NCBI GenBank assembly: GCA_017881465.1
Contig: JADGQV010000010.1
Coordinates: 1 to 36,733 of the forward strand
Reading direction: 5' to 3'
From: Gemmatimonadaceae bacterium
Lineage (GTDB): Bacteria > Gemmatimonadota > Gemmatimonadetes > Gemmatimonadales > Gemmatimonadaceae
Length of the DNA: 36,733 nucleotides
Shown: positions 8,250 to 15,270 of the stretch, piece after piece
Numbering within the stretch: position 1 is the first letter of the stretch
How the letters are laid out: every line of letters begins with the position of its first letter
Notes under the pieces: model-generated
Seen by the model: only the letters and a program-made list of their open reading frames with translations
What the model was told of the DNA's origin: nothing
Databases searched by the model: none
Program-made: the position numbers and the translations under genes

Positions 8250-8300
8250 ATGTTTCAGAGTCCCGGCGGCACAGTACCCACGCTTTCGGAGTTTTTCTAA
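8250..8300 (+). CDS. Candidate 16-residue leader ORF overlapping the permease start
   Basis: ATG 8250 opens 16 codons ([16 protein letters not shown]), and its TAA shares the A of the permease ATG (TAATG). Only a GGA directly before the ATG resembles a ribosome-binding site. The geometry suits translational coupling or leader-peptide control, but an ORF this short is expected by chance fairly often. Confidence 0.25.
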   Translation: MFQSPGGTVPTLSEFF

Positions 8301-9802
8301 TGGGCATATGGACGAAGAAGAGCATCGCTGTCCTGCAGGCTGAGGCGGCGGGTGAATCCACGGAGCACACGCTTCGACGCGCGCTCGGCGCGCTGAACCT
8401 CACGACGCTGGGCATCGGCGCGATCATCGGCGCCGGCATTTTCGTGCTGACGGGAACAGCGGCCGCGGAGTACGCGGGCCCCGCAATTGTCATCTCGTTC
8501 ATTATATCCGGATTGGGATGCCTTTTCGCGGGACTGTGCTACGCGGAATTCGCGAGCATGATCCCGATCGCCGGCAGCGCCTACACCTACGGCTACGCGA
8601 CACTCGGCGAATTCGTCGCCTGGATCATCGGGTGGGATTTGATCCTCGAGTACCTGTTCGGCGCCTCCACCGTCGCCGTGGGATGGTCGGGGTACTTCTC
8701 GGCGTTCATGAACCAGATCGGCCTTCACATGCCGGCCGCGTTCACGAGTGCGCCGTACGCATACTCCGATATAGAGAAGTACGACCCCGTGACGAAGGCT
8801 CTCATCCAGCCGATCGGCTTCTCTCATACCGGCGCTGTGATCAACCTTCCGGCGATGGTGCTTATCGCGGCGATGACGACGCTCCTCGTCATCGGCATCA
8901 AGGAATCGGCGACCTTTAACAACTTCATCGTCATCCTCAAGGTGACGATCGTGCTCCTCGTGATCGGCTTCGGATTCATGTACGTGAACCAGGCCAACTG
9001 GCATCCGTTCATTCCACCTAACACCGGCCAGTACGGCCACTACGGCTGGAGCGGCATTGTACGCGGCGCGGCGGTGGTGTTCTTCGCCTACATAGGATTC
9101 GACGCGGTGTCGACGGCGGCGCAGGAAGCAAAGAACCCGCAGCGAGACATGCCCATAGGAATCCTCGGATCGCTCGCCGTATGCACGGTGTTGTACATCC
9201 TGATGGCGCTCGTAATGACAGGCCTCGCGCACTACACCGATCTCAACGTGCCGCACCCGGTGTTCGTCGCCATAGAGAAGGCTGGACCGGCGCTAGCGTG
9301 GCTCGGGTCAATCATCAACATCGGCGCGATCGCGGGGCTCGCATCGGTAGTGCTCGTGATGCTCATGGGTCAGCCGCGCATCTTCTACTCGATGGCGCGT
9401 GACGGGCTCCTCCCGCCAGTCTTCGGAAAGGTCCATCCCCGCTTCAAGACTCCTTATGTCACCACGATTCTCACCGGCATAGTCGCGGCGATCGTCGCGG
9501 GACTCTTCCCGATCGGCCTCCTGGGTGAGCTCGTGTCGATCGGAACGCTGCTCGCATTCGTCATCGTTTGCGCGGGCATCATCGTGCTGCGCTACAAGTC
9601 GCCGAATCTGGCGCGTCCGTTCCGGACCCCACTGGTGCCGCTCGTGCCGATTCTCGGCATCCTCATCTGCGGCTACATGATGACCAGCCTGCCGAAGGCG
9701 ACGTGGGAGCGGCTTATCTACTGGATGATCATCGGGCTCGTGATCTACTTCTTCTACAGCAGATCGCACTCGAAGCTGGCCCGCGCGGAAGGCAGTGCTT
9801 GA
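8300..9802 (+). CDS. APC-superfamily cationic-amino-acid-type permease
   Basis: A 500-residue membrane protein with about 12-13 hydrophobic helices. The start is ATG 8300 with GGAG 8 nt upstream; the listed start at 8069 lies inside guaB. Hallmarks are the first-helix motif [15 protein letters not shown], the PGTAY-like [14 protein letters not shown] in helix 3, and [20 protein letters not shown] in the helix 6-7 loop. These match the cationic amino acid transporter (CAT/YfnA-like) branch of APC permeases. The substrate is probably an amino acid, but its identity cannot be read. The gene ends overlapping the start of the DHH phosphoesterase by 8 nt. Confidence 0.92.
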   Translation: MGIWTKKSIAVLQAEAAGESTEHTLRRALGALNLTTLGIGAIIGAGIFVLTGTAAAEYAGPAIVISFIISGLGCLFAGLCYAEFASMIPIAGSAYTYGYATLGEFVAWIIGWDLILEYLFGASTVAVGWSGYFSAFMNQIGLHMPAAFTSAPYAYSDIEKYDPVTKALIQPIGFSHTGAVINLPAMVLIAAMTTLLVIGIKESATFNNFIVILKVTIVLLVIGFGFMYVNQANWHPFIPPNTGQYGHYGWSGIVRGAAVVFFAYIGFDAVSTAAQEAKNPQRDMPIGILGSLAVCTVLYILMALVMTGLAHYTDLNVPHPVFVAIEKAGPALAWLGSIINIGAIAGLASVVLVMLMGQPRIFYSMARDGLLPPVFGKVHPRFKTPYVTTILTGIVAAIVAGLFPIGLLGELVSIGTLLAFVIVCAGIIVLRYKSPNLARPFRTPLVPLVPILGILICGYMMTSLPKATWERLIYWMIIGLVIYFFYSRSHSKLARAEGSA

Positions 9803-10829
9803 CCTTCTAAGCGTCCCCCAGCAGCGACGGGAGTCGATCGAGCGTCTCGCGCAGGAGCTCCGCGCGGGACGCTCTGTCGCAATGTCCACTCACATCAATG
9901 CGGATGGCGACGGCTGCGGTTCCGAGACGGCGCTCTCGCGGCTGCTCGGCCAAATGGGAATCCGCTCGAAGATCGTCAACCCAACGCCCTGGCCGGAGAT
10001 GTACAAGTTCCTCCTCGGCGTTGATGTTCGAGATGCGAGCGACCTGGGAGCCAAGGGTCTCAAGGATGCCGAGGTACTGATAGTTCTCGACATCTCCGAC
10101 GTGAAGCGCCTCGGCGTCCTGGCGGAGACGGTGCGCAGGCTTACGATTCCCAAGCTGGTGATCGATCACCACCTGCCGAGCGACGAGCCGCCCAGCACCA
10201 TGATGGTGGCCGACACGACGGCGTGCGCGACGGGGGAGCTGATCTACGATTTCGCGACCGTTCTGGGTCTCAAGGTGACCCCGGACATCGCGCGGGCGCT
10301 GTACGTCGCGCTGCTCACAGACACCGGCGGATTCCGGTTCAGCAACACGACGGCGCGGTGCCTCAGCATCGCGGGGCAGCTGATTGCGTCGGGCGTCGAG
10401 CCGGAGGAGATGTACGGACGGCTCTACGCGTCGATGCCGGTGGGACGGCTGCACCTGCTGCGCGATGCGCTGGCGACGCTGGAAGTCGATCCCGAGTACG
10501 GAATCTCGTGGATCTCGGTGGCGGCCGGAGCGGCCGAGCAGTACGGTCTGCGGTCGGAGGATCTGGAGGGGATTGCGGAGCATCCGCGCTCGATCGGCGG
10601 AACCCGCCTCGCTGTCTTCTTCCGCGATCTCGGACATGACAAGGTGAAGGTTTCATTCCGGAGCACGGGCGACGTCGATGTGAACAAGTTTGCGAAGCAG
10701 TTCGGTGGTGGCGGCCACGCGCGGGCGTCTGGAGCTCTAATCGAAGGCAATCTCGAGGTTGTGCGGCGCAGAGTCGTCGCGGCCGCGCGAGAGTTTCTCA
10801 GCGCGGAGGACAAGGAAGGGGTGGCATGA
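9795..10829 (+). CDS. DHH-family phosphoesterase (NrnA-like oligoribonuclease / pAp phosphatase)
   Basis: A 344-residue protein starting at GTG 9795, overlapping the permease stop, with GGAAGG just upstream. The DHH domain is recognisable: [14 protein letters not shown] supplies the first aspartates, then DISD, then the DHH signature in [11 protein letters not shown], then [13 protein letters not shown]. The C-terminal DHHA1 domain ends in [12 protein letters not shown], which binds the substrate phosphate. NrnA-type enzymes degrade nano-RNA to mononucleotides and may dephosphorylate 3'-phosphoadenosine-5'-phosphate; a c-di-AMP/pApA role is also known in the family. The enzyme is cytosolic. 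The exact substrate cannot be settled from sequence. Confidence 0.92.
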   Translation: MLDLLSVPQQRRESIERLAQELRAGRSVAMSTHINADGDGCGSETALSRLLGQMGIRSKIVNPTPWPEMYKFLLGVDVRDASDLGAKGLKDAEVLIVLDISDVKRLGVLAETVRRLTIPKLVIDHHLPSDEPPSTMMVADTTACATGELIYDFATVLGLKVTPDIARALYVALLTDTGGFRFSNTTARCLSIAGQLIASGVEPEEMYGRLYASMPVGRLHLLRDALATLEVDPEYGISWISVAAGAAEQYGLRSEDLEGIAEHPRSIGGTRLAVFFRDLGHDKVKVSFRSTGDVDVNKFAKQFGGGGHARASGALIEGNLEVVRRRVVAAAREFLSAEDKEGVA

Positions 10830-10863
10830 GAGCAAGCCCGTAGCAACCGCGCCGCGCACCCTC

Positions 10864-10869
10864 TAACTT
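10864..10869 (+). promoter_or_regulatory. Possible -10 element of a leaderless promoter
   Basis: TAACTT (TANNNT type) ends six nt before the ATG at 10876, and no Shine-Dalgarno is present. No convincing -35 was found, so this is tentative. Confidence 0.3.
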
Positions 10870-10875
10870 GCGCTC

Positions 10876-11154
10876 ATGAGCGTTCTCCGCAAACGATCCC
10901 GCCCGCGTGAAGATGTAGAGCACCACATCCGCCACGAGCTCGCGGCGATTCTGCCGATCCTGAGAATCGAGCAGTGCGCGATCGAGCTGCAGGCATTCGA
11001 TCCGGCAACAGGCACCGCCGTACTGTTGATCAAGGGCGGATGCGCGGAATGCGATTGCTCGCCCGCCACCTTCATTCAGGGGATTGAGACACAGCTCAAG
11101 CTCAAGGTCTCGGAGCTGAGAGCTGTTCTCGCCACGGAAGAGTCGACGGGATGA
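10876..11154 (+). CDS. NifU C-terminal-domain Fe-S scaffold/carrier
   Basis: A 92-residue protein matching the NifU C-terminal (Nfu) domain: an N-terminal helix LAAILPILR, a beta-hairpin, and GGCAECDCSPATFIQGIE with C56-x2-C59. Two subunits of such proteins share a [4Fe-4S] cluster via CxxC. A third cysteine (C61) directly follows, which is less usual. It overlaps the Mrp gene by ATGA. Nfu plus Mrp/ApbC together is a classic Fe-S cluster carrier pair, so transfer of assembled clusters to client enzymes is likely. Confidence 0.88.
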   Translation: MSVLRKRSRPREDVEHHIRHELAAILPILRIEQCAIELQAFDPATGTAVLLIKGGCAECDCSPATFIQGIETQLKLKVSELRAVLATEESTG

Positions 11155-12263
11155 CCGCGAATCTCCAGGAGCGCGTCACGGATGCGCTTTCGCGCATCCG
11201 GAACAACCGCGTCGGTACAAACGTGCTCGAAGCCGAGATGATTCGCGACATCGCGACCACCACTGATGGCAAGGTGAGGCTCAGTCTCTTCCTCACGCCG
11301 GACGACGACGCCACCGTCGTGCGCGAAGTCAGACAAGCGCTACAACAGGTTCCGGGCGTGACCGATGTGCGCGTGGATGTAAAGGACGCCTCGCAGTCGA
11401 ACAAACCCTCGACTCCTCCCGCCCCGAAGAGCGCTGCATCGCGTACGCTTCCCGTCATGGGGCAGGAAACGCAGTCGCAGCGCGCCGCCGTCCCCGCGCC
11501 GACGCCCGTCGCGTATCCGCACCTCGGAAAGGTCATCGCCATCTCGAGCGGCAAGGGAGGCGTCGGAAAATCGACCGTCGCTTCCAACCTTGCCATCGCC
11601 CTGGCGAAGCAGGGTGCGCGCGTCGGCCTGATGGACGCCGACGTCTACGGGCCGAACATCCCGCGCATGATGGGCGTCAACGCTCCGCCGCCGGTCGAGA
11701 ACGAGAAGATCATTCCGCTCCAGGCGCACGGCGTCAAAATCATGAGCCTCGGGTTCATGATCGAGCGCGACCAGCCGGCGATCTGGCGCGGGCCGATCAT
11801 CATGAAGATCATCACGCAGTTTCTGCGCGACGTGCAGTGGGGCGAACTGGATTATTTCCTGGTCGACATGCCGCCCGGCACCGGTGACGCGCAGCTCTCG
11901 CTGGTGCAGGCGACGATGGTGCATGGCGCCATCATCGTGACCACGCCGCAGGAGGTCGCGTCAGGCGACGCGCTGCGCGGCGCGAAGATGTTTCAACGCG
12001 TGGCAGTCCCGGTCCTCGGTATCGTCGAGAACATGAGCTACTTCATCTGTCCGCACTGCCAGGAAAAGCACAGGATCTTCGGCAGCGGAGGAGGGAAGCG
12101 ACTCGCCGACGAGCTCGACGTCCCTCTCCTCGGCGAGATTCCGTTTTTTGGGGGAGTTTTGGAAGGGGCCGATCGCGGCGAACCGATCGTTGTCAGTGAG
12201 CCGCAGACGCCCGCCGCACAGGCGCTATTCGAGCTTGCCGGACGGCTGAAAGGACTGCTCTAG
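11151..12263 (+). CDS. Mrp/ApbC-type Fe-S cluster carrier P-loop ATPase
   Basis: A 370-residue protein. Residues 1-85 form the DUF59/FeS-assembly-P domain, followed by a Pro/Ala/Ser-rich linker. The ATPase domain opens with a deviant Walker A (ISSGKGGVGKSTVASNLA), then GLMDADVYGPNIPRMMG, VDMPPGTGDAQLSL and the C-terminal CxxC motif FICPHCQEKHRIFGSGGG, where the dimer holds a labile [4Fe-4S] cluster. It starts by ATGA overlap with the Nfu gene. The stop interlocks with the stop of the convergent bactofilin-like gene: CTAG at 12260-12263 serves both strands. Confidence 0.95.
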   Translation: MTANLQERVTDALSRIRNNRVGTNVLEAEMIRDIATTTDGKVRLSLFLTPDDDATVVREVRQALQQVPGVTDVRVDVKDASQSNKPSTPPAPKSAASRTLPVMGQETQSQRAAVPAPTPVAYPHLGKVIAISSGKGGVGKSTVASNLAIALAKQGARVGLMDADVYGPNIPRMMGVNAPPPVENEKIIPLQAHGVKIMSLGFMIERDQPAIWRGPIIMKIITQFLRDVQWGELDYFLVDMPPGTGDAQLSLVQATMVHGAIIVTTPQEVASGDALRGAKMFQRVAVPVLGIVENMSYFICPHCQEKHRIFGSGGGKRLADELDVPLLGEIPFFGGVLEGADRGEPIVVSEPQTPAAQALFELAGRLKGLL

Positions 12264-13207
12264 ACAGCTACTGCGTTCTTCTTGGGTCTGGCTCGCCACC
12301 ACGATAGGATCACCGCGCCGAACCCGGTAGCGACCGCGACGAACGTCACCGAGAACGCGAGCATTCGAAGTATCGCGCCGAGAATCGGGAACCACGTAAA
12401 AGCAGCGGCGATGATCCACAGAGCGCTGAAGGCAAGAATTCCAGTGAAGAGGAACTGCAGCTCCTGCCCGGCCGGAGTCTCCGCATCTCTCTTTCCCGCG
12501 ATCGCGATTCCGGTCACCTGCGCAACTGCGAGGAAGCCAAGTATCCCGATTCCGGAGACGGCGACAAGGAAGGCCGCGACGCCGATCGGGATGAGGAAGA
12601 TTCCGATGATCGTGATCGCCATGGCTACGACGAGCGCGACGAGAGCCGGAATCGATGCGAGTCCGCCGATCACTCCGGTGAGGAGAGAGCGGCCGGTCTC
12701 GTTGGTGACGACTTCGACGGCGCGCTTGAAGTAGTCGCGCATGAAGAAGAGAACGAACGTTCCGACGAGAAGTAGGACCATGAGCCAGAGGAAGGCCGTG
12801 ACGAGAGAGCCGAGCGTAGTCCGTGGCCGGCCACCGAAGCTTACAGTCGCCCGGTTGTGTGTAGCGCCGACGTCCTTGATGACGCCGAGGATCGATCCGC
12901 CTTCATTGCGGACGTGTCCCATCAACGCGACTGCTCCGCCGCGAACCCTTCCGCCCTCGTGCACGATGACGTCGCCGAGAATCGCGGTCGCCGCGCCGTC
13001 GACGTTTCCGTAGACGTCGAGATTTCCGCGGACAACCATCACCGAGCCGGATGTCGTGGTCCCGGCGGGAACGGTGAGGTCACCAGTCGTCACCTGCGCG
13101 TACCCTCTGAATCCGGAGAATCTGACGCCATTACTCTGCTGAGCATGCGCATCCTGCACGGCCGCGGCCGTAACCAATAGAGAGACACCAAGCAGGATGG
13201 ATTTCAT
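12260..13207 (-). CDS. Exported bactofilin-like domain plus multi-helix membrane protein
   Basis: A 315-residue protein. A signal peptide (cleavage after AHA, about residue 22) is followed by residues 30-125 with the repetitive Gly/Val/Asp pattern of polymer-forming bactofilin folds (VVRGNLDVYGNVDG, AILGDVIVHEGGRVRG, AVALMGHV). About five membrane helices follow between 133 and 303. The bactofilin-like part would lie outside the cytoplasm, unlike classical cytosolic bactofilins. It starts directly after the stop of the putative anti-sigma gene, as the third gene of the sigma operon. Function unknown; an envelope-stress target or sensor is an inference. Confidence 0.8.
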   Translation of the reverse strand: MKSILLGVSLLVTAAAVQDAHAQQSNGVRFSGFRGYAQVTTGDLTVPAGTTTSGSVMVVRGNLDVYGNVDGAATAILGDVIVHEGGRVRGGAVALMGHVRNEGGSILGVIKDVGATHNRATVSFGGRPRTTLGSLVTAFLWLMVLLLVGTFVLFFMRDYFKRAVEVVTNETGRSLLTGVIGGLASIPALVALVVAMAITIIGIFLIPIGVAAFLVAVSGIGILGFLAVAQVTGIAIAGKRDAETPAGQELQFLFTGILAFSALWIIAAAFTWFPILGAILRMLAFSVTFVAVATGFGAVILSWWRARPKKNAVAV

Positions 13208-13726
13208 TTACGCTGCCTTGCGTTTGGCAATTTGAGCCGCGGTACGGATCGCGGCATATCCGCCGAACAATCCGACCACGAGCGTCATGTAGAGAACGAC
13301 GGCCTGAAGCGAGCCGGCCTGGAGGTAAGCGATTGTCGAGGGTCCCAGCACCAGGGCGCCGATCTCTGAACCGACCGCCGCGATAGCGAATGCGTATTGA
13401 GCCGTGGCGGCGCTCAGGATCGCCGTGAGGACGTCGATCTCGAAGAACATGAATGCCGCGGCGGCGATGAGGGCGACGCCGGCCGCTACCGTGCCTGTTG
13501 CCCGCATGACGCCCATTTGGCGGCGCGGGACGACCGCCTGCTGTCTACCCTGTTGCAGCTCCCGATGCCTGGAGGCTCTCATTGGGGCCACAACCTCGGC
13601 GGGCTGCAGACGGTCTATTCTCGCGACTATGCGATTCGCAAAATCCCGGGACGGCGACATATAGGGGAGTCGCTGTAGCTCGGCCGCAATGGGGACGAAA
13701 TCGTCGGGGAAATCGTGCTCGATCAT
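13208..13726 (-). CDS. Putative membrane anti-sigma factor
   Basis: A 172-residue protein with GAGGAA just upstream of ATG 13726. The N-terminal 70 residues are cytoplasmic-looking, with RLPYMSPSRDFANRIVARIDRL, a pattern often seen before the membrane region of anti-sigma proteins. Three hydrophobic segments follow (about 74-97, 105-128 and 142-163). It sits directly downstream of an ECF sigma gene and directly upstream of the bactofilin-like gene. I see no zinc-binding HxxxCxxC (ZAS) motif, so the anti-sigma role rests on position and topology only. Confidence 0.65.
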   Translation of the reverse strand: MIEHDFPDDFVPIAAELQRLPYMSPSRDFANRIVARIDRLQPAEVVAPMRASRHRELQQGRQQAVVPRRQMGVMRATGTVAAGVALIAAAAFMFFEIDVLTAILSAATAQYAFAIAAVGSEIGALVLGPSTIAYLQAGSLQAVVLYMTLVVGLFGGYAAIRTAAQIAKRKAA

Positions 13727-13745
13727 GGGTTCCTCACGTGATGAC

Positions 13746-13829
13746 CTACGGGTTCGGTACGGGTGAAGTTTCAGCTTTTGTCCGGTTTTCTTGGGTCTTT
13801 TTTTGGGTCTTTTTCGGGTCGAAAACCAT
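13746..13829 (-). CDS. Candidate 27-residue Lys-rich micro-ORF in the sigma/anti-sigma spacer
   Basis: Between the sigma stop (13842) and the anti-sigma start (13726), an ATG at 13829 opens 27 codons ending in TAG at 13746. The product contains PKKTQKKTQ and is Lys/Thr/Pro-rich. It is read through the GACCC/A-tract iterons, which is why KKTQ repeats. Only a GGA precedes the ATG. It could be a leader peptide or a by-product of the repeats. Confidence 0.25.
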   Translation of the reverse strand: MVFDPKKTQKKTQENRTKAETSPVPNP

Positions 13830-13843
13830 GGGTCCAGAGGGTC
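13784..13843. repeat. GACCC iterons with A-tracts inside a long-loop inverted repeat
   Basis: Five GGGTC (GACCC on the minus strand) start at 13793, 13805, 13816, 13830 and 13839. The first three are spaced 12 and 11 bp apart and separated by T5-T7 runs. GGTTTTC (13784-13790) and GAAAACC (13821-13827) flank the tract as a perfect 7-bp inverted repeat with a 30-nt loop. The last unit overlaps the sigma-factor stop codon. One-turn spacing suggests a protein-binding or bent region; on the transcript it would be an A-rich looped segment. Confidence 0.6.
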
Positions 13844-14438
13844 ATCTCAGATCCCCCAGATACTCTCTCAGCTCCTGCCGCGCCCGGTGGATATACGTCT
13901 TCACCGTCCCGAGCGGCAGCTTCACGATTTCAGCGATCTCGTCGTACGAGTAATCCTCTACGTGCCGCAGGATGATGCAGGCGCGATACTCGGGCCGGAG
14001 CCGCGCGATCGCCTTCTCTATTGATGCGCCCAGCTCCCGCGACTCGAGCTCTTCGAGCGGTGATTCACCTCCGCTCGTTACCGTCACCGAGGTCGCGCGC
14101 GCTCTCTCGGCCGTTACCGCGTCGGGTGATCCCTCGATACTGATGGTGTCGATCTGGCGGCGGCGGAGGTGATCGATCGTGATGTTGTTCGCGATCTTGA
14201 ACAGCCAGCTCGAGAATTTGAACTCGGGCCGGTAGCGGTCGATGTTGTTCAGAACCTTGATGAAGGTTTCCTGCGCGAGGTCTTCGGCGGTCTCATTGTC
14301 GCGCACCATGCGGTAAATGAGCGAGAACACGGGTCGCTCATAGCGCTTGATCAGCTCGCGATAGGCGTCCTCGCGCCCTTCCTGGGCGAAGACGACCACC
14401 TGCTGGTCGGATACGTCGGTGTAGGACCTTGATGGCAT
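13842..14438 (-). CDS. ECF (sigma-70 family, RpoE-like) sigma factor
   Basis: A 198-residue protein from ATG 14438; the 60 residues upstream in the listed ORF overlap the divergent methyltransferase and look non-coding. Region 2 is clear (FSLIYRMVRDNETAEDLAQETFIKVLNN, then FSSWLFKIANNITIDHLRRR), and region 4 follows (LRPEYRACIILRHVEDYSYDEIAEIVKLPLGTVKTYIHRARQEL). The linker is about 55 residues, with Ser/Thr/Glu-rich sequence (VTVTSGGESPLEELE). It is the first gene of an operon with a putative membrane anti-sigma and a bactofilin-like protein, so it probably responds to an envelope signal. A TATCTT lies 17 nt upstream of the ATG, without a clear -35. Confidence 0.93.
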   Translation of the reverse strand: MPSRSYTDVSDQQVVVFAQEGREDAYRELIKRYERPVFSLIYRMVRDNETAEDLAQETFIKVLNNIDRYRPEFKFSSWLFKIANNITIDHLRRRQIDTISIEGSPDAVTAERARATSVTVTSGGESPLEELESRELGASIEKAIARLRPEYRACIILRHVEDYSYDEIAEIVKLPLGTVKTYIHRARQELREYLGDLR

Positions 14439-14496
14439 GGTTGGGAGGCGCCGGAAAGATAGCTTGCCCCGCGCACCGTTGCCGGGCAACTTTCGG

Positions 14497-15270
14497 ATGA
14501 TGCTGGCCACCGACATGGACGGGGCGACTGCCAGTGCCGCCGCTGCCGGTGGCGCTGAGAAGCGCGCGTACGTACAGCGGATCTTCTCCGAGATCGCTCC
14601 GCGATACGATCTCCTCAATCACGTGCTGAGCCTCAACATCGACCGCCGATGGCGGCGCAAGGCAATCGCTCTGCTTGGCGTCGAAGGGGACCAGGCAGGG
14701 CGATATCTCGACTTGTGCGCGGGAACGATGGATGTCGCCGCGGAGATTTCGAGTTTGCCCGGCTTTCGGGGTCTGGTTATAGGCGCTGACTTCGCCGAGC
14801 CGATGTTGAAGGCCGGAGCGGAAAAGGTGAAGGGCGGGCGAATCGCGCCGGTGACGGCCGACGCGGTCCAGCTGCCACTCGCGTCGGGACAGCTCGCGGG
14901 CGCGATCGTGGCGTTCGGGATCAGGAATGTCGCCGGCCTCGAGGCATCGCTCAAGGAAGCGTTTCGCGTGCTTGCTCCGGGCGGCCGTTTCGTGATACTC
15001 GAATTCTCCACGCCGCGCCTGCGCGTCGTGCGTGCGCTCTATCAGTCGTACTTTCACCACGTGCTGCCCGTCATCGGCCGCCTGGTCAGCGGACACCGCA
15101 CGGCGTACCACTATCTTCCCCGGTCCGTCGCGAACTTTCCCGTCGAGGAAGAGCTCGCAAGAAAGTTGGAGAATGCCGGATTCACAAAGGTGACGTGGTC
15201 GAGCCTGTCGTTTGGAGTCGCGGCGATTCACGTCGGAGAACGTCCCATCAGCGCCATTGGAACCAAGTGA
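14497..15270 (+). CDS. Demethylmenaquinone methyltransferase (UbiE/MenG type)
   Basis: About 257 residues from ATG 14497 (14500 and 14515 are alternatives; none has a strong ribosome-binding site). The SAM-binding motif I is YLDLCAGTMDVA, followed by DFAEPMLKAGAEK. The family-specific AFGIRNVAGLEASLKEAFRVLAPGGRFVILEFSTP and GHRTAYHYLPRSVANFP are typical of UbiE/MenG. It methylates demethylmenaquinone to menaquinone. It is the first gene of a four-gene block with UbiD, UbiA and UbiX homologues, overlapping the UbiD gene by GTGA. It is divergent from the sigma operon with only about 60 bp between. Confidence 0.93.
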   Translation: MMLATDMDGATASAAAAGGAEKRAYVQRIFSEIAPRYDLLNHVLSLNIDRRWRRKAIALLGVEGDQAGRYLDLCAGTMDVAAEISSLPGFRGLVIGADFAEPMLKAGAEKVKGGRIAPVTADAVQLPLASGQLAGAIVAFGIRNVAGLEASLKEAFRVLAPGGRFVILEFSTPRLRVVRALYQSYFHHVLPVIGRLVSGHRTAYHYLPRSVANFPVEEELARKLENAGFTKVTWSSLSFGVAAIHVGERPISAIGTK

